Positions 36,071 to 50,010 are shown, numbered from the stretch's first letter. The stretch: DNA of 64,000 bases from Apricaphanius iberus (GCA_028564705.1 JAPXFQ010000113.1:62001-126000); one strand, 5' to 3'. Made by a program: numbers and translations. The notes: generated by a model not told the origin, from the letters alone.

Positions 36071-36508
36071 TGAGGACAAAGTGAAGCATCCAGCAAAATG
36101 ATCCATCACTCCGCCTGTCTTCCCGCGTGCCCTCCTCAGGAAACACCCTTTCAGACCAAGAGATTAGAGGGTGACTGGAGAGGAGAGGAGTAGTGAAAGA
36201 ATGATGGAGGAGGAAAGAGAACGGGTGAACGACTGGAGAAGGATGACGGGAAAGGGAGAGACTGGGTAGAAACTGATTAAGTGGGCACCCTGAAGATTGA
36301 TGTGACAAGTAATGAGAAAATAGAGAATAGACATGATGGTCTCTCTTTTTTTTGCACGCTACAGGAAGAGATGACCTAAGTGGATAAAATAAACATGAAC
36401 TTGGCCATTAAATGATGTGATGATAGCTTTTAGTGGCCCCTTGGAAAGTCAGTTTGTGTATAAGTATTGACAGTGAGTGGAACCAAGCATATACTGTCTC
36501 CAACGTCT

Positions 36509-36514
<6 letters not shown>

Positions 36515-36576
<62 letters not shown>
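36515..36576. repeat. (TA)n microsatellite, 62 bp
   Basis: Uninterrupted TA repeats. Likely polymorphic in length. Confidence 0.97.
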
Positions 36577-36579
<3 letters not shown>

Positions 36580-36962
36580 TTTTTTTACTTTCACACAATA
36601 AATAAGATCAATAACCTAATTAATAAGCTTTTTAATATAGTAATTCATCTGAAGATATTTAATCTGAATTTACAAATGTGAACTATTTTCATATTTTGCT
36701 TAATGTTCAACATCATCCCAGTTTTTCCTTTTACTGTTTCTTTCAGTATGTTAATGATTCTAAATAGTAATCAGAAAAGTTTTGCTTGCATTTCTATTTA
36801 CTCCAGTTTCTTTCCTCTTAAATAAAATCCAGTTGTCTTCAGAGTTTTCATCAGAAGTCATCTGACTAGGTAGTGGGCTCAACCTTTATGCAAACTTAGT
36901 CTCAGTATAAAACCAGCTGAGGTTTATTGGTGAAAATTTGCGACCAAAATGGATAATGAAGA

Positions 36963-37071
36963 GACCAATTAACCTAGCAGGCATTACTTTTTGACTGCGG
37001 GAGGAAACCGGACTACCCGGCGGGAACCCACGCCTGTACAGGGAGAACATGCAAACTCCATGCAGAAAGCC
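36963..37071 (+). repeat. widespread fish dispersed-repeat core
   Basis: GGGAGGAAACCGGACTACCC, then CGGGAACCCACGC and AGGGAGAACATGCAAACTCC form a conserved block seen in many teleost dispersed repeats. I cannot assign it firmly to a SINE or LINE family. Confidence 0.55.
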
Positions 37072-37169
37072 TAATTGTAGTCTAATTGCAGTGAAGTATG
37101 GTTCCAGAAAGTTATGACTTATCAAAATGCAGATTTTTCTTTTAAATATTTTTTCTACAAAGTATGCAC

Positions 37170-37280
37170 TGATTTTAGTCAATCTATTGCATGAAATCCC
37201 AATAGAATACATTGAAGTGTGTGTGAAGAATTCGAGGAGTATGAATACTTTTACAAAAAAACTATTACTGTGATTTATCT
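37170..37280 (+). mobile_element. Tc1-like right-end fragment
   Basis: ATGAAATCCCAATAGAATAC, then GGAGTATGAATACTTTTAC. This matches the terminal text seen at the other Tc1 relics in the window. Confidence 0.4.
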
Positions 37281-39059
37281 CTTTTGAGGAAAAAAGCAAA
37301 ACACTTTTATATGTGCTTCAGGCTTTCTGCTTGGACTTTTTTGTCTGTTTTGATTTTTATTTTTTTTAAGATTTGCAAAATGATCAGACTATCAAACATG
37401 TTCCCTACTTTGTGGTGCTATTCTATTGGCTGCTTGTGATTCAATTCTATTTATTACTGCATAACAAAAAACTGGACTCTACAATTGATATCACACAAAA
37501 AAACATAACTTTGCTTGTAATATTTGGTGAAAACCACTTTGGGTAAAAAAAACGATAATTTCATTGTTAATTTCAAATGTGTATTTTATGCATGCCAGTC
37601 TTTCCCTTCTTTTTTTTTACCTGCCACACACATGAATCTGTTTGATTCCTTAAGGCAACCTAAGGTGCTAGATTCATTATCACATCCCTGTTAAGAGGAA
37701 CAAGATGTTTGGCAGTGGCCTTGCTGTCCTTGGTGCCATTAGGTTCCAAGTGTGATTTCCCACACACACAAATTTGGCGTGGCTAAAGGTCTGTAAAGCA
37801 ATCACACCTTTCTTAACTCATCACCTCTGTGGGAGGCTTCAGCCAGCCAGGCTGCTACCAACCGCTCTTTGTAGTGTCTCTGGCTCATTACCTTAATGTC
37901 ATTTGATCCTGAGTGATAGTCCGCTTTGCTGAAAAGGTCCCCACAGATAAGGATCATGTATTAATTTTTTTTCATCCCTCTGCTTCATCTTCTCCCCCTC
38001 CCAAAGAGAAAAATGTGTGAGTTCTATCACTTGTTGGGAGATCACTTTTGTTTTCTACCGCAAAGGCGCTTCGATTTTTTTTATCTTCAAAGTTTAATTA
38101 CCCATCTTTGTTTCATAATCTGGATTATGCAACCTATTCATGTATCTCGTTTAGCTGTTTTAACATCAGACAAGTTATAGGTGTATCTTCAAAGCGTCTC
38201 CAATCACCAAACTTTGCAACCCTAAATATTCCTTTAAATGTAATCCATTTTAATACAATGCTGTCAGTCTTACTGCAAACTAGTTAGCCAAGTCGTGATG
38301 CCAATTTGTGTAAATCTGTATGATATCCTCCTCCTGCAAATTCCCAATAAAATGTGTGAATTGGATTTTAATAAACTAACATCCAGTGCTGTCAGTTTTA
38401 TTTGAAACTGTTGTACAATTTTGCAGGAAAATCTTTATTAAAAGAAAAGAAATACGCTTGATATATGAAACGTGTCTTGTGGTTTAAAACTTTGTAGTTA
38501 TTCATCACAGGGGCACTCATAAAGCACATTACATTACCACAGTAACTGCAGGATAGCATGTTTAGGCTCAAGACCATAAAAACACTCCCGGGGGTATATT
38601 AAGTGAAAACACAGTAAGTTACTAAACAATGACCACTATTGTTGGTTGTTAATATGCTTCTTGGTTTTTTTGTTGACTTCATAAAATTAGATTATAAGGA
38701 AGGATTTTGTTTGCTGTCAGGCTCCTCCTGAACACATATCAGCACCTATCATGCAGAAAAAAGTATGTCTTCAGGGGTAGTGAACTGGCCATTTATTGTC
38801 CCATGTCAGTATCCGTACTGTGTCCGGATTTATGGAGATGAGCTTTGCGACTGCGGAATGTTTTCCCATCCGTCTCTGCACGGCAGCCGCCTCCCTCTCA
38901 TCTGGACTTCAACTCATTCTCGTGCCTCCAGCATCAGACATTCTGAAAGCCTCAAAACGTCAGTCTTATCGGGGGCAGACACAAGTTACAACTAAAGTGT
39001 CACATGTTAACACCCCATTGTGTCTGCGTGCCTGAAACTGTATCTTCATTATCCCATAA

Positions 39060-39215
39060 AAGCTCTGCTGTAAACAAAGTCACAGTGACAGCCTGCGCTC
39101 TGTTTAATATGCAAATTCATCCCAGTCCATTAGCATTTAGGAGCGATAAGGGAAGATTAAGTAAACTGCACGGTCTCTACGTAAATGTGAGAGGAAGGAA
39201 CCACGGGAACAAGTG
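39060..39215. promoter_or_regulatory. candidate enhancer-like stretch with octamer site
   Basis: TTTAATATGCAAATTCATCC contains a perfect POU/octamer ATGCAAAT. It is followed by CCATTAGCATTTAGG and GCGATAAGG. The stretch is non-repetitive and non-coding. The site match is seen directly; enhancer function is inferred. Confidence 0.3.
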
Positions 39216-40149
39216 GAACAGTCGGTGCAGCTGACGCTCAGAAGCTTGAATGAATAAATCAGCAAATATATTCTAAATATGATGTGGTGATGCAGCAAGT
39301 TTATTTCATTATCTTTTTGTAAAGTTTAGGCTATCTGTCACATAAACAGCCAATATCATTACAGCCAAGGGAACGAGATAGTAAACTAGTCCCTGACTAT
39401 TGTCCCTTTCAACTTTTAGCAAAGCAAAACGAAAATCAGAACAAAATGTATTGTGTAATATTTGTCATACATACATACATAATTTTTCTGGCTTTATCAA
39501 AAAAACAAAGTTCTTTCAGTCCCTTGGTGTTTAATTTAAAGAGTGTTCAAATTATTCACCTAGAATATGAGAAACTTATTTTAAAAAAAAATCCTATTGT
39601 CATTTTTAAATTTCTATAATACACAACAGTCCAATACGAAATCCAATGATAATAGGCTGAACACATAAGAGTGAGGGGTTATTTTTTCTGGGTTTTTTTG
39701 TTGTATTTTTAACAGGATCATATATTAAAATAAATGTTTATCACAGTTTTTAGAGAGGAATGGGCAATGATATCAAACAAACTACAATATAATGCACCAA
39801 GCTATTTATTATAACTAATGATAGAATAGTTCATACTGAGAATTGTAAAATTAGTTTCTGTTTTGGTTTTTGATTTTTTTTGCAACAATAAACAGCAATT
39901 ATGAGAAAGGCAATACAGTGGGACCCCCCATTGTTTGTGGAGATTTTGGACTATAGCTCCCCATGTATATCTAAAATCAATGAAAACTTTCACCCCTCAA
40001 AGAATCCTTATTTTAATAGTTCAAACCTATTTTAATTGTTCAAACACCAAATATACCTTAATATGTATTAGTGGAACGCATCTTAGCACACTGCTCTACA
40101 TGTTTTAGGTTTTGTCCAATTAACAAACTTTTGTTGAACTGCATTCATT

Positions 40150-40235
40150 TGAACCAGGTGTTTTACAGCATGGAAAAACCTAAAACCTGTAGGTCAGTGT
40201 CCCTTGAGGACCAGGGTTGGGAACCACTGGTTTAA
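40150..40235. mobile_element. fragment of the nested MITE family at 33969
   Basis: GTCAGTGTCCCTTGAGGACC followed by GGGTTGGGAACCACTGG resembles the right end of that family. Confidence 0.45.
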
Positions 40236-42567
40236 ATGAAGGAAACAAGTCTCCATTTCATTTCCAACAACGAGATAATTACTTTATAAGAATGGTTTGA
40301 TTTGTTCCAATTCCAGTTTACTTCCTGAATAAACATGTATTTTAAAGACCTGCTTTTCACTGCTAAACAACATTTCCTCAAGACTAATTTCCCCTTTGCT
40401 TTTCAATGAACCGAGACTCATTTGTTATTTTCTCTTTCTTTTTTGGTCCCTTTGATTCTTGCCACCATTCCCACATTTGCTTTTCCTCCTGTCTAATGAG
40501 TAAACGTGGGGCTATACTTGTGCCTCCAAGACGGCTGTGAAACACGGCATGCCTCGGACATCAGAGGACTCCGACAGTGTGAACGAAGTCGGTTTGATTT
40601 ATAAGAGAACAGGGGAGTGGTGGTTGTTGTAGTGTTTGTGGGAGGGTGGGATCTACAGGCATACAAGGCCACAAGGTCCTCCATTAGTACCTTGACCTCT
40701 GTTTAATGGAACTAACCACAATGCAGGTGCAGAGAGACTAGATGAAGGGTTAGTCTGCATTTTTTACCTTCCAGTGTCTGGTTTTTGCATCTTCACGGCA
40801 GAAATGAGAAACCCAACCACAATCATTTGTCAGTTGCATGCTGTGTTCAGGACTTAACGGATCCCACACTCAGGCTATCTCCGCTCCTGCTTTTACAATT
40901 CCTCCTCACTGTTTTACTGACCGTTATCTAATTAACTCCGTCTTAATCCCATGTTAAAGCACAGCTCCGTCTCGGTGTTTACTGTCTTGTTTGCCATGCT
41001 GTAAAAATGTGTGAGGTGGCTCGTAAAGATCTGGTTAACTCGTTATTAAGCACTCGCATTGTTTTTTGGTGGATAAGAACACAGTATGACTGTTAAATAA
41101 TGGATTTCAGCTTCTGTGTTTTGCTGCTGGTGGAAAGCTCGAACGCACACAGACTGTCAAGCATGGAAGAAACTCCTGCTCATAATTCATAAGCGAATCA
41201 ACGAGCACATTCAAAGCTTTTTTCCTTTTAATCAAATTGCATGCAATTTTCTAAGATTTAGTTCACTCCCTTTGCCAGCCAGAAACAGAACATGTCATGC
41301 TGCTTCTATTCTCTATGTGAGGCCCACCCAGTCACTGTTGATCTGTAATTCCTTATCATGTCAGCAGCTCTGTCTGGCCTTGGCTCACGCTGCTGTTTAC
41401 AGACAGAATATCTAACATTGCTTTTTTGTTTTCTACAGATTGATACCTGTTTTTTTTATGAAGACTTTGTGACAACCTTGCCTACTAACTAAACAATGGC
41501 AGGTGTAACATATTTCCTCATTGCCATCCATCTTTAGCTTAGCTGAACTGATCATGACAAAACCAGCTTGGTTCAAGAGTACTTAGCCACCAGTTCTTGC
41601 CTCTTGATACAAGCATACTGGAATGTATTCTTTTTTGTAAATATGCCTTAAGCATAATCTTTTTCTGCGCTGCAGGCTATCAGTTACCAAAGAAACACAG
41701 TGGAGTTTTCATAACACTTTAGGGGCCTTGACACGGTGGCTCTCAGTCTCTCCCATCAAATTCCTATATAAGAAAAAATGTCTGTGCAAGCCTTATGCGT
41801 CCAGAGAGCATGCTGTGTAATGAAAACCACTCATAGGTTCTGGGGGGATTCATCGCAAATTACAACATGCCACCTTTTACAGGCGTGTGTCCCTCGAGCG
41901 CGCTAACTGATCAAAACCCTAAAAAAAGCCGCTAAGGTAGACATGATGGAGAGAGACGAGAAGTAAAAGATGTAAAACGCCGTTTGACTTTGTGCCCTAT
42001 CTTCTTACCAGATATCTTTACTAGACGTCCAGTTTAGTGCACAATGATGTGTCCAACTCAAAAATATGAAGAAGAAAAAAGATGATGATGGAGGGTTGCA
42101 GGTTATAGCATGCAGCTGGTAGCTGTTAATGTAAGCTTAGCCCTACTTTGTTGCCCTTAACCCTATCAAATATAGCCATCCTAAGTTGTTTTTCTTTTTC
42201 TTTTGACTGCTTTTTTATTTTCCGTTTTGACGTAAGTCTATCTTGTAAATCTTAAGAAAAATAGATATTGTTAGTCTAAAGGGGAAAGATTTAAGTTTAA
42301 AATCAAGTGGTTCTCAACTTCTCCTTCAATTCAAACAAGTGTTAAAGGGACATTACAGTACTGTTCATGACTTGCAAACTCGAAGAAAATGCTAAATAGG
42401 AACTAATTTCAGAGCAAATAAGCTGAAAGCAGGGTGTTATTGAACGTCGTATAGTTGAATCACATTAAATATTGCCATGAAAACTACTGCACCTGGCAAA
42501 TTCAGTGGATCAAGCGGTTTCTCTTGCCTTCCTACTGCCAGTACGCAAATTTTCTAAATGTACCCAT

Positions 42568-42972
42568 TAGGGATGTGTATTGGCAATAATCAGGCAATAC
42601 GATATGTATCACGATACAGAAGAAACGATACGATATATCACAATATGATGAGTAATTCAATATATTGCGATTTTCAAAACTGAATTTAACTGTAAAAACC
42701 TGTCACAGCAACCTAAACACTCCAGTCTGTTTCATCCATAACTCATCCATTTTTATTACTAGTTCTAGTTGATCCACTGGAACGAAGGAGGTAAAAAAGC
42801 CATCAAATTTCAGTCCTACTTTCAATTTTACTGCCAAAATAATTTTGGTGTGTCAGAATTTCATTGAAATTCAAAAAAATAAAAAATATTCTTTGCTCTT
42901 GAATATCAATATAATATTGTGACATAAAATATTGCGATATATTGGCATATCGATATTTTTCTTACATCCCTA
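42568..42972 (+). mobile_element. hAT-type MITE with perfect 8-bp target duplication
   Basis: The element is 405 bp. Its ends are TAGGGATGTG and an inverted copy with one extra divergence (TTACATCCCTA). GTACCCAT flanks it on both sides (42560-42567 and 42973-42980). The interior has ATATTGCGATAT-type AT-rich palindromes. It is the same family as 2077-2468 but in the opposite orientation. Confidence 0.92.
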
Positions 42973-44339
42973 GTACCCATTTATGTGCAAGGTCTCTCCT
43001 TCTGTGGATTATGATTGGGTACTACTCCTAAATGTTGTACTTCATATATGGATCACATTCAGGTTAGGCACTGGTCTTCAAATATTGGGAATAGAAAATG
43101 AGTCAGGTTAGGTGAAGGTAATGATCCTCAATGGTTTAGAACAGTAATAAATTAATTAGGTTTTCCAATCGGAGGCGAGAAAGGCAGGACCTTGACACCC
43201 CTAATGGATATGTTTCCAATATTCTCTTTCAGGACATTCTCATTGATGTTCACGTACAAACCAGTTTGCCGTCCTTACAGTTGACTTTCCAGTAGCTGCA
43301 GTAATGCTCCCACTCAAAAGCTTTTGCCAAACTCACAACAGCTATAGAAGCCCCAAAATCAAACCAGGATGGTGCTCATTTTGCCCCCTCATACTTTCAT
43401 ATGTTCGAAATGATGATGTTCGAAACCAAACAATTGAGGTTATTACATGAAAACTGTGTACTTTTCTTTTTTTTCTTTCATTTCCATTTTTTCTTCTTTT
43501 TTTGGAGTTGACATGTGAAAAATCTGCATATGAGCACCACCTATAGGGCTGTCAAAAAAAACTATATCTCAGAGGGCTACGCTGTTAACTGATGCAAAAA
43601 TATTTCAGACATAGGAATACATGCGCTAGTGAGATCCGAGCAGCAAAAAGGTTTTGTTTTCACCCTTAGTATTAAAAGATAGTAGAGGTGATTCCAGTGA
43701 AGAATGGAACAGTCATGGAAAAAACACATTTTTTTAATTTGGGTATGTTATTGTGCTTTTAAGATCAAATATATTTTCAGTTGCTAAAAAAGAGGTTTTC
43801 TCTTTTCTATTCAATAAAAATTGAACAAGGTCAAAGTTTGATAACTTTTTGCACAATCTTGCTCTTTCACCTGTTCTAAACCCTCTTTTCATAAAGAGTA
43901 TTTGTGATACAAACACCTTTTTAAGATTCAAAAACATAATCAACATTAAAGCTATAATTACAAAGCAGTTTAAATGGGCCCCGTTCAAAACTAGCATTGG
44001 CGTTTGACTACCAGGATGATACCGTTTGAGGGTTGCTGAACTAAAGATTTACTGTAGTAAACATCTGAACAAATTGGACTTTCAGACATTGACTTTTATT
44101 AAAGAGTTTACTAACGAAAATGCTACTTAGAATATGAGAATGGATTAGAGTACAAAAATATATTTTATTATTCCAAGATACAATAAATAGTACTTTTATT
44201 TACCTTAGCAGCAAAATTATATCCTCATCTATCTTACTTACGCCTCCAAAAACTACTACTTGTCCATTCCCACAGCCCCATGACCACCAGTCAGACACTG
44301 TGAGCTTGCTGTTTTGAATTCAATACCAGGGAAATTATC

Positions 44340-44740
44340 AGTAAAAGAGCAATTATGTGACACATGCCGTTTTTATCTCTGCCGCAACGAGGAAAAACAG
44401 AAAGGGGCCACGAAACTGGCAAGCAGAGAAGAGAAATGGAGCACCCCCTGGGGCCGATCGATATCTCCAGGCTGATAAGGGAGCGAGTGTCTGAAGGCTG
44501 GCCTTTCTTCCTGAAGCTTTCTGTACCTCCCGCAGGGCAAGCTGAGTCCAAATTGTTCAGGATTATTGAAGCTTCTCCCTCTGGGATTGAAAAAGTGGAT
44601 CTCTTCAGGTGGACATGCTGTACTATAAGGGAGACCGGCTGGCACAAACCCCAACCTGAAAAACGTTTTAATTATTTCTTCGGCCTCTCAATATTTGTTC
44701 ATCTTAAACTCCTTCGATGACTCACAGGCAGAGTAATCTT
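44340..44740. other. candidate conserved non-coding element
   Basis: About 400 bp of complex, GC-balanced sequence lies in otherwise AT-rich intron. It includes GGGGCCGATCGATATCTCC and GGCTGATAAGGGAGCG. It is open in frames on both strands (118 codons + and 118 codons -), but neither translation has recognisable similarity, and stau2 splicing does not need it. I read it as possible regulatory DNA or an unrecognised exon, not a gene. Confidence 0.25.
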
Positions 44741-45600
44741 GTTGATACCACATTATTTTTCTGCTCATCGTCCAGCCAAAATTTGCACGTTAGTAATTGA
44801 ATTGTTTCTGGTCATTTGAGTCATAAAAAAGTAGTCCACCCTTACTGTGTCCAGTGATTCATATTGCGCCTTATGGGTGGTTTTACGCAAAAATTCAAGT
44901 AGTCATTTTTGGGAAATATTTCAGCTCAGTCAGTGAATGAATGCTGGTGATTCACTGACCTATGTGATTTTTGTTTCCTAACTTTCATTATCTTGAGTAT
45001 TTTCCACACTGCTGCCTTTCTCATCTACCTTATCTTATGCTAAGAGATATTTGGATGCTTATTCATCAGCAGTACAAAAAATAGATGAGACAGACAGTTA
45101 TCCACTGTGACTCTCTGTTAAGCTCCCTTTTAAGAGAATTGGGGAATGTCTCAGTTTTTAATGGAAAGTGTAAGTTTCCAACTTCCTCTGGTTGGTCAAA
45201 GGAGGGTATCTGAAATGTAATTCTTCATTCCAGACATAGATTGTCTAATGGTTTAAAGGCAGAGTTTAGATATAGGTACCAAAATATGCAGCCTATTATC
45301 AATCGAGTTTTTCCCTAGAAGAGTACCTTTTTGAAAAGGGTAATGAAATATTGCCGTTTGAACTGTGCTTTTTTAACCAGAAAGATGTTTTTATTTGCTT
45401 CAGACTTCTAGTTTTCACCCTGGAAATGCTAATATCTTAATATCAGCTTGACAATTTATTAACATGCAATTTATTCAGAGGTTTGAAAAAATTTCATATT
45501 CCTCCATCTCATCTAAATACTATTTTTTTATTCAAAAAAATATTTTCACATTTAAATTAAAATTTAAGCTCATTGTGGATTAAAAACCCACAAAGATATA

Positions 45601-45610
<10 letters not shown>

Positions 45611-45654
<44 letters not shown>
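45611..45654. repeat. (ATT)n microsatellite
   Basis: About 14 uninterrupted ATT units after a poly-T run. Confidence 0.95.
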
Positions 45655-45658
<4 letters not shown>

Positions 45659-45759
45659 TTGATGTTTATCACCTACAAATGATGAAAACTGTAAATTCCG
45701 TTCTCACAAAAATCTAAAAACTAAATATTCTATAAAATCAATGCAAACAGTTTATACCC

Positions 45760-46010
45760 AAACAATGACGGGACAGACAACTTGACAGTTGTCTGGTAGG
45801 CAGACACATCATCCACAAGCAGGGTAAGCTCCACAGCTCATTGCAAAAGAAGTTTACTGTTTAGACGGCAGTATAAAATTATATTAATGTAAAGTGGAGG
45901 GAAGAAGTGCTATAGAATAAATTCTACAGAAAACAGTGTTAACCAAATGTGAAAGAGAATACTGAGGCTAAGCAAACTCCAGTGTGTGAATGAGATTCAC
46001 AAGGCATAGA
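45760..46010 (+). mobile_element. Tc1-like relic of another subfamily, 5' part
   Basis: Text such as TCTGGTAGGCAGACACATC, AAGCAGGGTAAGCTCCACAG and CATTGCAAAAGAAG recalls the N-terminal DNA-binding part of a second fish Tc1 group. Indels destroy any frame. Confidence 0.4.
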
Positions 46011-49000
46011 CATATCCAAGAAATAGTCGGGTACGACACGGCCAAAGCTGCATTATTACAAAATAGCAAAGGAGCAAAAGGACTGATATCAGCCAAAATC
46101 TAGCTCTCTGTAGTGGCAGCCTGGATGAACAGCCTCCTATGATAATTTTCCGTTCATTAGTTTCCTACACACTTTGTTTGCCATCTCTAGCTTTAAGTCT
46201 TTACCACTTCACCAACAACAAAGAGCTGTTTTTAATGGCACTTCACGATAGAGCCAATTTATGAATTCACTAAATATTATAAGACAGTTTTTTTGTTTGT
46301 TTTTTTAACCAATTGACTGGTCAAACTCTGTCAGCTGCATTTTTTTCTGTGTGTCTTTAACATGAATTAATATAAAAACAATTAATAACAATTGTTATAA
46401 TACAAAAACATTTTTATGTCATTAAGCTCTGAATTAATTAAGTACAAATGTTTGCATCTGTATATATTTGCTGATAAATGCAGTTGTGCTACATAGTAAT
46501 ACTATATAATATTAGCCTAAAGTATCACTTACTGATACGTGATATTATACTGTTTTTTTTTGTGTAGTATGTAGGTGGTCTGAAGTTTTAGCAGCTATGC
46601 TTGCTTCATGTTTTAATTTTAATATAATTTAATTAGAATGTGATGTTATCCCTTGAAAGTCTAGTTCTAAGCTTCCTGACAAACTTATATTGTGACGAAG
46701 TACTGTATTGTTGTTATCATTGAGGCCATCTGTGTCTGCTTATTCTCTTGGATTCTGTCCTGACAAGGCAGCAGTGCAGTACGCTTAGGTGCTCAAGCCC
46801 CTCGCCCTCTGCCCATGTGTTTTGTATTACACCCTAGGAGGTGCCATGCTCAGCAGCTCAGTGGTGGGAGGGGATAAAGCACTCCTCACTGGCCCAAATG
46901 ACGCATGACATGGCATTACGCCCCGGGCCCTTATTTATGGCTTCCCATGTCAGCAAAGACTTGCTCCCTTGGGGGGGTCCACAACCCCTATCCCCCCCTA
47001 ACCTAACTCAAGCCGCCTTTAGTGCTCATATTATCCCTGGGAGATACACAAAAGAAAACATTGCACACGGTTGTAGGAGTTATATCACCACAATGTGTAG
47101 TTAGGCCAACCTAACTAAGAAGTACACAGGAATCAAGCTGAATTCCTTTAGGTTTATTTAGCAAATGAAGCCTTTGGACTTGCTGCTCTGTTGCACAAGA
47201 AATGTCCCGGCAAAGATCAAGTGCTACTTCAGAGGAATTAACGTCATGTCAAGCTGCAGCTCGGCTACCGCCAAGCACACACTACCTCTTTATCCGTGCC
47301 TCTGATGTGGAAGAGGATGTGAAATCTGGAGAGAGAGTGAGGAAGAGATTTGAAGAGAGGATCTGAATACTTTTTCTCTGTAGTTACTCAAGAATCCATG
47401 TACACATCACACCGTATTAACAAATGGACATGTACACTGCCGGCACTCATGCACACACAGGTGTTCACCGTGAGCTGTCCGGGAATCTTCCAGTGATCCT
47501 TATCCAGGGTTTTGATGTGGGCAGAGGGAGAAGAAAAGAATTTCGAGCACATGAAAGCCAAGTGATGAGAAAAGTTAAGGCAACTGAAAAAGCTAAGGTC
47601 CCTGAATTGCAGATGGTTAAAACTGAGGAGGAGGACTTTTCAAGCCAGTTCTAAGAAACAAATCACAGAGAAACATGTGAAGTGGATGCCATGGAAATAT
47701 CAGGGTTAGCACTGGACAAAAAGATAACTGGGGTTTTCTCCTCCCTGGTACGCTCATATTACTTTGGAGCTTTGAGGCGTAAGCGCTAAAGAGAGGGTAC
47801 TGTCAAGGGTTTATGTGGCCTTTTGAAAACAAGACAAGCCCTTTCCAGAATAATATATCCAGCCTCAGAACCTTTGCAACAACAGAGTACTCATTTTTCC
47901 ATCCTCCCAGGTCCAACCCGTAAAACGCCCTGTTTGAAATCCACTCTGGTCATTGTTTAGTCTAGTGAATGTCCTTAGATCATCCTCATAAGCAGCTGTC
48001 CAGCATCCCCTTCATGCTTTTTTTGCTTCCCACCATTTCAAAAGCAGCCACCTAATGTTGGTTTAACTCTTTTTCTCATTACTAAGATCTTACACTGTGC
48101 ATGTTTTAGCTGAACTGATTGTGTTACTTGAGTAAAAGTGCATTTATTGCATTAATGGAGGTGTTTACCCTATAAAAGATGGTTCCTACTTTATAGCCAT
48201 AGTGGAGAAGAATGGTCCAGAATTAAAGCCTTTGAGCTATTTCCCGGGTTCATTTTAGTAAGTGTATCTGTTCAGCTGTGTATTAACTCAAGTAGCAGAT
48301 CGTTTAGGCATCTAGACATAGTGAAAATGGCTTGTTCAAACTAAGCATCTGAATGGATGACAATGGGATTGAAGAGATGCCTAAAGTATCGTGGTTATTT
48401 GTACAACCCAAGCCGGTATGGATGAAACTACCGATCTACTTGGATTTTTATGTTTAGCAATAGTACTGTGGAAGATAATAGCTTTTTTAATGTAAGAGGA
48501 AAATAAGCTGGTAACCATTATTTGTAGTTGTGTTACATACCATCTCTGAATGTACAACATGGCGAACCTTGAAGGACTTTCATCAGACATTCAGCCCAAT
48601 CAGCCCATGTTTTTGTGATAGGATGAATAAAAATGTGCATAACTTTAGAAATAAGTAGAAATGTCTCAACTAGTACAAAGTCATGTTGTGATCTTTTTGC
48701 CAGCTCCCTGGCAGTGGTCATAGCTAGGGCCTGAAAATAACATAGTTTTGATTGAAGGACTTTTTAGGTCCTTTTTGTGGTCTTCTAATTTTCATTTTGG
48801 TCAGATTCCCACAAAGGCTTTTTCGAAACAGTTTCCAGTCTTACTCTATTTTCCAAATCTCTTCATTAATTTCATGGAACACAGTTCTCCAACGGTGAGA
48901 GCTGATAGCCGGGTCTGATTTGTCAGGGTCAATGTGATCCAATGATCCATCATGTCTGTCAAGCTGATGTTGCAGACTCCTGAGGGACCGGGCCTTTGTT

Positions 49001-49944
49001 TGGCTTAGCTGCTGATGGAAGTCATGCCTTTGTCAAGGAAACCATTAGGAACGCAGCAGGCCCAAAAAAATGAGCTGACCTTGTCACTCCACATCAAGAG
49101 ACTGGCCATAGTTGCAGATCATTCTCAAACCTGACACATATGACCACTGTTTGTTCAATCCTTTGAACTAGGAATTTTAAAATAGATGCGAAAGCTCACC
49201 GATTTTTTTTTAATTGTTATTATTGACTGTGGGGTTATTTGAGTTTGTTATCAGTCTTAGGTTAATGAGTAAGTGTTGAACTGTTATAAAGTAGGCACAA
49301 AGGAATGAGGTAGTCATCGAGACAGCAGTTAGCACTGCTCTAGCGCAAGATTGTTGTCATCGGTACCAAAATGAAACAGTGACAATGACAGTTAAGTTTT
49401 GGCCTAAAGGACATGATAAGGAACTGTAAACCAGTTCTTCATTCACCAGTCAGCAACAGAAAAACGTAGCCTATAAACAGTCTATGTAATGGGTATAATA
49501 TGTAAAATAGTTTTAGCTTACAATGGGGAATATTTGTTCTTGGTGAATTTGTTTTAGTGCAATTTCATACCTGGATAGTCTTGGAATCTCACTTTAATTA
49601 AGTAATGCAGAATATTTTTACAACTTCATTCCTTTTGAGTTATCTTCTGAAATGAGACCAAGCTGCCTAGACATCTTCACCCAGTTACCTTAGTGATAAT
49701 TTTTGGGTGCTGTCTAAAATTTTGCCCATTATGAGAAGGTAGCAAGTTTTCCTGTAAACATGATATGAATGCAAGAGTGCCAAAAAAAAGACGATGGAGA
49801 GTAGGACAAAAATTTGCTGATGTTGGAAGACGAAGAGTGAGGAAGGATTCTGATGTTTTTAGGCCACATAAAAGTTGGCATAAAATAACTTTTATGGTTC
49901 ACTTGCTTTTTTGTGGTTTCCTGAATTGTTTAACTACATTCCCA

Positions 49945-50010
49945 CTGTAGGTGAAACACACCAGAGTTCACTTGCAAGTGAACTTAGAACCACATTTTTA
50001 AGGGGCTACT
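49945..50010. repeat. 20-bp perfect palindrome, possible hAT-end sequence
   Basis: AGTTCACTTGCAAGTGAACT at 49965-49984 is a perfect palindrome. The surrounding GTGAAACACACCAGAG text recalls a common fish hAT-type repeat, but a full element is not delimited. Confidence 0.5.

Noticed and set aside
36433..36681. Frame running through the TA microsatellite
   Set aside because: Its Tyr/Ile repeat is the translation of TA units; not a gene.
44291..44720. Overlapping frames on both strands as protein genes
   Set aside because: No recognisable product, no splice context; kept only as a candidate non-coding element.
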